Positions 56,088 through 64,000 of a DNA stretch of 64,000 nucleotides are shown one piece after another. Both the position numbers and the translations under genes were made by a program. Under the pieces are notes generated by a model. The model searched no databases. It was not told the origin of the DNA and was given only the letters and a program-made list of their open reading frames with translations. The DNA lies in NCBI RefSeq assembly GCF_001619985.1, contig NW_017264197.1, forward strand, positions 1,426,001-1,490,000. Reading direction: 5' to 3'. Origin of the DNA: Xylona heveae TC161. Taxonomy: Eukaryota > Ascomycota > Xylonomycetes > Xylonales > Xylonaceae. How positions within the stretch are numbered: position 1 is the stretch's first letter; each line of letters starts with the position of its first letter.

Positions 56088-58392
56088 TTTGGATAAGTTG
56101 TGAAGTGATGAAAAGTAGTGGTCGTTAAGAGGATTAGATCCTTTTGAAGATGCAGGAGAGGGGGTATCTGGATAATAAAAACGTGTGAAGATGAATTGAA
56201 CTGAAGGAAGAGAAGAAGCAGGAGGAAGGAACGGCAACGGGGTTAGTTTAATAAGGAGTGAGGAGGCAAAGAGAGTTGGCCCATGATGAGAGATGGCGGC
56301 AACGTGAACGATGGTTGGTTGGAACTGGGTGGGATGGTGGGGTCACCGATGGGTACTCGCCATGGGCCCGGTTACCTCATCGGCGCCGCCTGCTGATGAG
56401 CCACGAAGTACCAGTAACCATCTCGTAGCCATGGCGACGTCAAAAGTGCCTGATTACGTTAAATTACCTCTTGTGCAAAAAAACACCGTAATTACTCTGA
56501 ACAGCACGAGGCGGAGAAGAGAACAAGGGAAAAGAATGGACCTTTCTACAGTAGTTTCACTCCCATCATTTTCTTCCGATACTCGTCCCTCTCATTGCGA
56601 TTGAGTAGTTACGCTTTCATCATATCTATGATTGTGCTTTGGCGTAACAGCTGTAGATGGTACGAGAATTACGCCGTGATGGAGGGGTATCTTCCTTCTC
56701 TTGGTTCGCTTACCTATCCCCTTTGAGAGATCCACTTTGCTGGAAAACCTTTCCGAGGAGTTTCGTCATCGCACCCTCTTTGCCCCAATTTACTCATTAC
56801 AGCCAAACGCTCTCGCAGCCAGATCCAAGGCGAACCAAATCGAAACGAATCAACTAGACAGAGTATAGTGGTGAGTTAGGTTACCGATTACCGCAAATGT
56901 GCCAAAATATGTCAGCCAGAGTCAACACATACACAGCCCAGGCCCTTTTGACATAACTCCTGCATCAAGGGACTCCGCCCCTCCTTTGGGTATCTTTGGC
57001 GAGACATAAATGTTCATGATGATGCAAGTAGTGGTACTTTCGCCTTCATCTGCCATAATGTATAGCACTCGTATAAAGCTACTCATTCTTTTCTGTATCC
57101 TTTTTTGGGTTGAAATGTTCTCTATTTGGCACCCTTTTCTGTATCACTTTTTGGGTTCGAATTATTCTCATTCTTTTCCTTTTTTGTCACCCTTCTTTGG
57201 TACAATTGGTCCTCTATTTGGAACTCTATGGTCCAACCTCTTCCAGCGGACTTCCCTTTCTGTTTTAATTTCCTCCGTAGGGGGACAACGAAAGGTTACC
57301 CCCACGCACATTGGACATTAAACCGACGGGATCAAGAACCCCCGAAGTATCCACTGATAGATTTTCTTTTTTTGATATATTGATTATTGACCAAGCCTGC
57401 TAATCTGCAACATTGCCCCAGTCCCTTGGCTACGCTAGCGATCATTGATTGCCAAAAAAAACAAATATTCGAGCCCAAAGGTGCAGTCATTTTCTGCGGG
57501 GTCGATTCCGGGGCGCCTGGGCGAGACCATTTGTATCACTAAGAAGAGAGGTCTCGTTGTCTCATACATGGAGCAGCTAGCTTTGTACCGTATTACGGAG
57601 TACTCTCCTGCCCCAAATGTGCCCCTCCATGTGCCCCTCAATATTACGCGGAGTCATATTTAGTGACACCCCCAAGGAAACCCCTCCAATCTGCCCCCAG
57701 TGGTAAAAGTCATATCGGATCTATTTCGCCGAGACCGGACAGGGGGCAACAATAACTGTCATCACGTGACTAGCGCGTGTAGGTACCGATGTAGCCCTCA
57801 TGCAGGAACGGAGACGGGCCTCAGCAGTATAGTATTGTACTTCGGAGCACTCTCCTCCGTAAGGTAAAATCCCTTACCCCGGGGAGATTGGGAAGATCTC
57901 AGCTTGACCAGGGGTCAGAGATAGGAGATAAATCGGATCAATCAATAAATCAGATATCTTCCTGATGCATAACGAAAGTCAGCAACAACGAGTTGTGCGG
58001 GGATAACACCGCAGACACATAAAACGGAGCAGACGTCACCATCCTTAGAGTACCGCATCACGTCAAAAGTCGGACGACAATTGCAATATCTGACCACACA
58101 CCATAATTGCAACACTGTGGATGATCAACGTATTGAAAAAAATTCGTAGATCGTTTTGATATCTCATGAAAAATATGCAGTATATGTATGCCCCGTATAA
58201 GTACCAAGAATCCGTAAAATTTTCATCATCCCAAGGGGAAAAAAAGAAAAGAAAAGAAAAACGCCATATCCGTCATGCAATGGTGGGGTAGTTGAGAAGA
58301 GGATGAAGAATAGTCGTAGCGGCAAGAAGAAGAATAAAAGTTCAAAGAAAAATGTACAGCGTGCGTCTCGGAATCATTGATTGGCATCATGC
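56088..58392. other. 2.3-kb intergenic region
   Basis: Promoter of the transaldolase on the left, 3' flank of the permease on the right. A diverged direct repeat sharing TTTTCTGTATC and TTTTTGGGTT occurs at about 57090-57125 and 57139-57170. One TACGGAGTA at 57594-57602 and a relative near 57843. No gene with recognisable content; the plus frame 57010-57321 is T-driven. Confidence 0.55.
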
Positions 58393-60219
58393 TTAGAAGA
58401 GCCATCCAAGAGTGTACCGGTACCACTTCTGCGCACGAGTCTCCTGGCCGCGCTGGGCAGCCTCCTGAGCCAGAAATTCCTGCTCCTCGGCATCGATCGC
58501 AGCCTTGCCGCTCCAAATGTCTGCCGATTCGGGCTTGACACCAGGCGACTTCATCAGGACCTTGTAACCGAGAATCATGATCAGATAGAGCGGAATGCCA
58601 AGGTAACCAGTGATAAAGTTCTTGTAGTCAAAGTTACCATAGGTGCTGGGGTTGTGCACAAAGACATTGAAGTTCTTGAAGATGGCGATGAGGATGCAGA
58701 AGGCAAGCGCGCCGTACGAGCCCCATTTGCCAAAGGGCGCCTTGTAGGCAAGCTCGTGGTCTTGCACGCCCTGGGCATTGCGAGCACGCACAAAGTAAAT
58801 GTGGCTGACCAGGATGGAGATCCAGGTGAGGAGACCAAAAATGCTGACGAGGTTGACGAAATAACCAAAAATAACCTTGGCGTCACTCGAAACATTCATA
58901 AAGGCCAAAAGAGCAATCGACGCAGACAATCCCAGCGAGTAAACGGGGACGCCCGCATTGTTGGTGTAGGCAAAGATGCGAGGTGCCTTGGCCTCAGATG
59001 CAAGACCGTAGAGGGTACGGCTGGCAATGTACAAATCCGAGTTGGCGGCCGAAATGACAAAGAGCAAGATGCACGCGTTCATGATGCCAGGCAAAACTTT
59101 GACGCCGGATAGTTTGATGGCGACAACAAAGGGAGACGCAGCAGCCGAGTTGGACTTCTTGCTGGCGAAGATGAGCTCGGGGGAGTCATAGGGCACCAGC
59201 ATGCCGAGCAGCAGAACGGTGACGATGTAGAAGACCACGATACGCCAGAAGGTCAACTTGATGGCGCGAGGAATGTTGCGGCGAGGGTTCTGGGTCTCGC
59301 CGACGGTGACACCGATCAGCTCCGTGCCCAAGAATGCAAAAGTGGCCTGGACCATGGTTGCCCAGAAAGCGAGGAATCGGCCAGTGGAACCAGCTACACA
59401 GAGAATTAGCATCTGAAAATTTTACAAAAGGGTCGGGGCGAGATTCAGATAAGACGTACTTTCAATGTACTCGTGAAAGGCACCAGGATGGTGCCAGTAT
59501 CGGAAGCCCTTGCGGTCATGATCGGGCCCTCCGCCAAGCACGAGAACCAGAGAGAGAATGATGAGGCCAATGATAACAATGACCTTGAAACTGGATAGCC
59601 AGAACTCAAACTCGCCAAAGAACTTGACACCGAGGTAATTGATGGCAACGATGAGAACAAGGAAGACGGCAATCCAGACTCCTGGATTAACTTTCTCAGC
59701 CGGACACCAATATTGAAGCACCAAGGCAGCAGCGGTGAGTTGGTTCGGAGACAAGATAATATACTTGAACCAATAACTAAAGACGTCATATCGTTAGTAT
59801 ACTTGAAAGATCGAAAATACTCATTAGAAATATCACGCTACTTACGTGTAACCCATGGAAAAGCCGAGAGCGGGATCGCAGAATCGGGTAGCATAACCAG
59901 TGAAACCACTTCCAAGAGGCAACCATGAAGCCATTTCGCCCAGAGCGCACATGACAAGGTAGACGAGGAAGCCGACCATAGAGTAGGAAATCAGAACCGA
60001 TGCAGGCCCAGCGCGAGCAAGTCCGGAACCAGTACCAATGATCAAACCGGTGCCGATAGCACCGCCAATGGCAATCATGGTAACATGGCGAGCCTTGAGA
60101 CCACGGTGCAGCTGAGTTCGGTCATCACCGGCTGCGGGCAGGATCTCTCCGCTTTTGGTCTCGGACTCGGGGCCCTTCTCGACCGTGTCATTGGAGGGTT
60201 TCCGATCAATGGCGGCCAT
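58393..60219 (-). CDS. Amino-acid permease of the YAT/AAT family, Dip5-like
   Basis: Exons 60219-59846, 59776-59460 and 59393-58393 join to 563 residues. The start ATG gives MAAIDRKPSNDTVEK. A charged N-terminal tail is followed by the family signature RHVTMIAIGGAIGTGLIIG, GPASVLISYSMVGFLVYLVM, GEMASWLPLGSGFTGYA, and the conserved substrate-site region LGTELIGVTVGETQNPRR; about twelve membrane helices can be counted. The long C-terminal tail ends KWYRYTLGWLF. Such proteins are proton-coupled plasma-membrane importers; the sequence around TGYATRFCDPALGFSMGYTY recalls the dicarboxylic amino-acid permease Dip5/AgtA, but substrate choice cannot be fixed by eye. Confidence 0.92.
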
Positions 60220-61781
60220 TTTTTCTTTGCAGGATTGGATAAAGCTGTGGATGGGAAAAAGTAGGCGTAACGGGTGCTGAATCAATAGAGCAGTTGAAAT
60301 GATTGTACAGCTTTGCCCAGCAGATTTTTTAATATAGTCACGCAGCTGAGATGGCAGCTGAACGGGTGGAAATGGAGGCAGGAGATAGATCGAGTCCCAC
60401 GTCTCACAGTCACAGGTGTGTGAGTCCCTGAACTTTTAAGAGCCTCTCCCCTGAGACTCAGTAAAAGGGTAGGAGAAGTCTTCCGGGCGAAAGGATGAAT
60501 AATAACGAATGTTTACTTTCAGAACCGCCTGCAAGATGGGAAAGCTCTTGGACTTATGAGGGCAGGAAATGAAGAAGATGCCACGCGCCTTATCAGTAAG
60601 ACTGCGTGCCGTTGAGGATCATCCCGGGATATTTGAGCCCTGACCCTAGTAATTCGGGCGAGAGCCAAGAGATAAACTCGTGTCATGGTGGATGAGTCTT
60701 GATGCTGCTCCGGGAAAAGCGCATGTCAGTTCTTGTGAACAGAACGGGTTCCTGAGGGCCAATCCGCAGTCAGGCTGGTCCCATTCAGGTTAAGATGGAC
60801 GACTTCTTCGCGGCTTCCAGGCCAAAAACCACGCCAAATTGGGCTAAATGTACCAGTCACAACCAGTGTTAGCTGATATCTAAGGCGGGTGGCGGGGAAG
60901 ATTTTCTCGAAACATTGTCTGATGCGCTACAGACTTACAGGTTAGCACATATGTCGGAACTCTGGTGATTTAGGGTTGGAGAGGTCGTGCCACGGTCCGG
61001 TTAGAATCGGTCCGTGTGAGAGTTACTCACCGACTAAGCGCGCCCTTTAGCCCCTTGGCGGCAGCGCTGCATTGACATGCCAAGAGCGATTACTGCCAAA
61101 GCGGTATAAAATGGTCTTGGCCTTACATAAAATAAACTATAAGCAGAGATAAGAAAGAGATTTCTGGAAGAAATGACATACAGAAAATGCGGCTTTCCGT
61201 CTTTAAGATACAGTCGTCCCCACATCTGGGAGATTAAGTTACAAGGTGGAAGATAAGCAGAAATACGAAGTACGGAGTAATCACCGCAAGTAAGATACAG
61301 GAACGGCACGACCAGACTTCTATACTCTGATGCAGTGCGGAGTACTACGTAGGACGGCAGTCGGGAGCAGGAGCAAGGGAATTATGATGAATGGGAAATT
61401 GTCTCGACTGTTTATTTGAGCGTCCGCCTTTGGGTTTCCCGTACCTGACCGCCACCCCGCTCAATTACCATATGTGGCTTCTAGAAAACTCTGACCGAGT
61501 AGGTACTTGTGGGTGGCACCACGAGTGTGAGATTGCCCTTGTATTTGTTCGTAACCGAGGTCAGTCTACTCGTCCTCCGGAGTAGTGGAGAACCCCCGCA
61601 TACAAAAACTCTCCTGCCATTAGACTTTTCGCTTATAGTGATCTGCAATTTGGGGGTTACACTGCGGGACTAATAACGAATATCAAGAATTCAATGGAGA
61701 TACTTTGTCAACGAATAATAAAATGACTAGAGGAAATATATTTTACATCCGTTCTCTTGGTTGCAAACATAGTCTTTGGTG
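60220..61781. other. Intergenic
   Basis: Promoter side of the permease gene. One TACGGAGTA at 61271-61279 and a near copy at about 61338. No gene seen. Confidence 0.55.
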
Positions 61782-62367
61782 CTAACAATTCTCAGATGGC
61801 GAAGGTATGGGCAGACCGATCCGTGGGTTCCATTGGCCGCTGTGCTTTCTTCTTGAGTTGTAGTCTCGTGGATCTGATCTCAGAACCGTGTCTTGGTGAC
61901 TCTCGAGCATGACTTCGTCGTCATTCAGTCCGAAGTATTCCTTATATATGGCTTCCACTCGGTTAAATTTCCGAATCGAATTTGCAATCTCGTCTGCACA
62001 AAAAGCAGACTCGTCATTCTCGACCGTGACTGGATCAACAACTTGTTGTGGAATGACAGGAAGCCGAACTCTTGCCAAGGATTGGATGAAGGGCTGTGCA
62101 AATTGAAAGTTGCGTATCCTATTGCTAATCCACCTTGATGCTGAATAGTGTAGTTGGTCGGGTCCTGTTGCAGCTTCTACATATCTTGATGTAGAAGCAA
62201 AACCAGCTCGGGTATGCGTACAACGGTAGCTTCTTTGGACCGACCTTCCCAAGTTTAATGTAATTTACACGAGGCCCCCTTTTGCGGAGGAATTCGAACT
62301 GCTTTCGTCTTTGAGAGCCTAATATCAATTTCTTAGAAGGAGGAGTACATTTCTCAGCATCTGGCAT
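61782..62367 (-). CDS. Split hypothetical reading frame
   Basis: From ATG 62367 an 80-codon frame (MPDAEKCTPPSKKLILG, basic) overlaps a second frame, 62252-61782, that carries IANSIRKFNRVEAIYKEYFG and DDEVMLESHQDTVL and ends with a Pro/Ser-rich tail. They could be joined by a GT-AG intron 62221-62185, but at 37 nt that is shorter than any other intron here; otherwise the gene is frame-broken. A perfect 10-bp hairpin (62173-62182 with 62189-62198) sits exactly at the junction. Not recognised. Confidence 0.28.
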
Positions 62368-63560
62368 ATTCCCATGAAATCTGAGAAAATCGCCCCGCTC
62401 TCGGTCCAGAACTTATCCGGTTAAATAAGTCCACACGCGATAGATTGTTCTCAATCGGTTTATTGAGGTTTGTTAAGAGGTGAATGTATAGATCAAGTTA
62501 TGGAACGGCTTCAGCCGACCTGTCAAATGGCAAAAGTAAAAATTTAAGTTTTGACATGAACCGATTTGACGTCCTTCATTCTGATCCATGTACTGTTTTT
62601 TCAGATGGATATCATGCGTAAAATCCAAAACTCCTTCAATGTGAACACAGCTCCCCGCTCAAGGTGTTCCATGTTGAGCTCCGCAAGCATGCCTGATATG
62701 GCTTTCATCAGATATTATGTGACAATTTGATCGTTGAATATATTGCAGACAAGATATTCCGTAAGCTCCACTGGTTACTTTTGTCGACACGTCCATGTCG
62801 CCGCCCTAACCCGATGGATGGTGGGAGGGCCAGAGAGGAATCCTTTTGGGCAAAGACGGTGAAATAATTATTAATAAGGTTGTAATTGACTAATATATCA
62901 GCTTAATGAAGCTTTTTGGAGAGGGCTTCGGATGCTTGCACCGTTGAAGGGCCCAGTATATATAGCAGAATAGAGGGAGCGGATGAATCTTCAAACTTTG
63001 TGAATAAGAAGGTCACTTGACACATTCCTTGGAGATGGGTTAATGATAAAATCACCAACTTAGATCACTGCTCCAGCCTCCGGGGAAATCCTAGGGATTA
63101 ATGCAGATTTGGTCTCTCGGTATCCGATACGAGCCGCTTCGGCTTATTTTTCTTCCAATGTCAGGAGTACTTGGTTCAATACTACTACTGTCATTTGGCA
63201 GTGACAATTAAGAGTTTATGTGACCTTGAGCTAACCAATGCACTAGCTGCCTGGTTTTAAAGTGGCCAGCACAATCACTTGATACGGATAAAAAAAGATT
63301 GGTTGATAGAAATGAATTTGTAAAATTCCAGGATGATGTAAATGAATAAATGGCAATTCCTTCACCGAATGTAGTGCATTGTTACCGAAACTTTTTAGCT
63401 TTGCTATCACTGAAAGATCAACTACGTCAGTGCAACTGGCTTGGTACTGCAAACGAAGTTAATGCATAACACAAACCACAATCCCACCATCCATGCCTTA
63501 AGGCGTGTTGTCATTCTCTTCCAAGAGCATTTTTATTTTCCCCAGGTAATTTTTTCTAGG
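62368..63560. other. Intergenic
   Basis: AT-rich; 3' flank of the HHE gene on the right. No gene seen. Confidence 0.55.
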
Positions 63561-64000
63561 TTACTGTGGGAACTTGCGGAAAATGTCCATAACGTGGTCG
63601 ATAGGGGCTGTCATTAGTCCAACGACAGTTTCAAATGGAGGCTTGTCCGGAGCAGAGGGATGCGAGCGCGTCGGAACGAGGAGCTTAGTCCGTTCAAATG
63701 ACTTGACCAGATCCTCACTCATCTGATCTTGAGATGAGGCCAAAGCATTCTCAAGTCCTGGAAGATCATCTCGCTCCTCTTCCTTGATGTGCTCTGAGAG
63801 ATCCGACATGAGAGACTTCAGAGTTGGAATAAAGTCGGGGTCATTTGCTTTGAGGCCTTGGAACTTGTAAAGTGCTTCTTTGACCTGCATGGTATAAAGT
63901 TAGTCTCCGACTGAAGCAGAAGATGCGGGAGAGCATTCTCGTCATACGGTTTGATGTTCTTGACGGTCCCTATCCGCCAATTGTTTGCCTTTATCACCCA
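63561..64000 (-). CDS. Hemerythrin-type HHE protein, 3' part only
   Basis: Two exons are visible: 64000-63948 (continuing outside the window) and 63884-63561, joined by a 63-nt intron with donor GTATGA and acceptor TGCAG. The peptide reads DKGKQLADRDRQEHQTVKEA, then LYKFQGLKANDPDFIPTLKS, SEHIKEEERDDLPGLENAL and ends FETVVGLMTAPIDHVMDIFRK. The EHQ and SEHIKEEE segments are the second-half metal-ligand motifs of the HHE cation-binding four-helix bundle, which binds a di-iron centre; the first motif lies beyond the edge. Function in fungi of this stand-alone type is not settled. Confidence 0.82.

Noticed and set aside
57010-57321. 103-codon hydrophobic plus frame
   Set aside because: Composition is driven by T-rich imperfect repeats; Phe/Leu/Ser-rich without a family pattern.
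1-64000. Transposons, virus-derived elements, CRISPR arrays, rRNA genes
   Set aside because: No terminal repeats with matching internal frames, no transposase, reverse-transcriptase or integrase motif, no regular spacer array and no 5S or large rRNA sequence were seen; only microsatellites and local tandem repeats.

Overview
The window reads as nuclear DNA of a filamentous ascomycete. Genes are split by 45-70 nt introns with GTAAGT/GTATGT/GTACGT donors, RCTRAC branch sites and YAG acceptors, and lie about 4 kb apart on both strands without operons. Conserved genes (154-residue Cu/Zn SOD, Pfa5-type DHHC acyltransferase, Rom2-type Rho GEF, Tudor-SN, transaldolase, Dip5-like permease) fit Eurotiomycetes, probably Eurotiales; this placement is from protein character and not from a search.

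Layout: 0-4 kb holds the 5' end of an unknown minus-strand gene behind a tandem array of intron-bearing leader repeats, then an orphan 446-residue gene. 5.4-9 kb is a GRAM-TBC-EF-hand Rab GAP (Gyp2/Mdr1 type). 9-12.9 kb is non-coding. 12.9-18.8 kb has an FAD monooxygenase, a low-complexity orphan and Pfa5. 18.8-26.7 kb is gene-poor, with one small ORF, a decayed nitroreductase-like patch and an intron-containing tRNA-Val(CAC). 26.7-31 kb carries Sqt1 and a peroxisome-targeted acyl-CoA ligase-like enzyme. 33.4-36.1 kb is an AlkB-like dioxygenase with twin zinc knuckles. 36.9-40.5 kb has two orphan genes of the same family as the one at 2.5-3.8 kb. 41.7-56.1 kb is a dense housekeeping block (Rho GEF, SOD, Tudor-SN, transaldolase). 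58.4-60.2 kb is an amino-acid permease, and the right edge cuts a hemerythrin-type HHE protein.

I rebuilt exon joins by hand; every multi-exon model given here with high confidence closes in frame. Neighbours do not form an evident pathway or secondary-metabolite cluster. I saw no transposon, virus-like element, CRISPR array or rRNA. The most unusual signals are the repeated intron/exon units at 0.4-1.2 kb, the three-member orphan family, the repeated short motif TACGGAGTA in non-coding DNA, and a 60-bp dinucleotide run inside the last intron of the Sqt1 gene.
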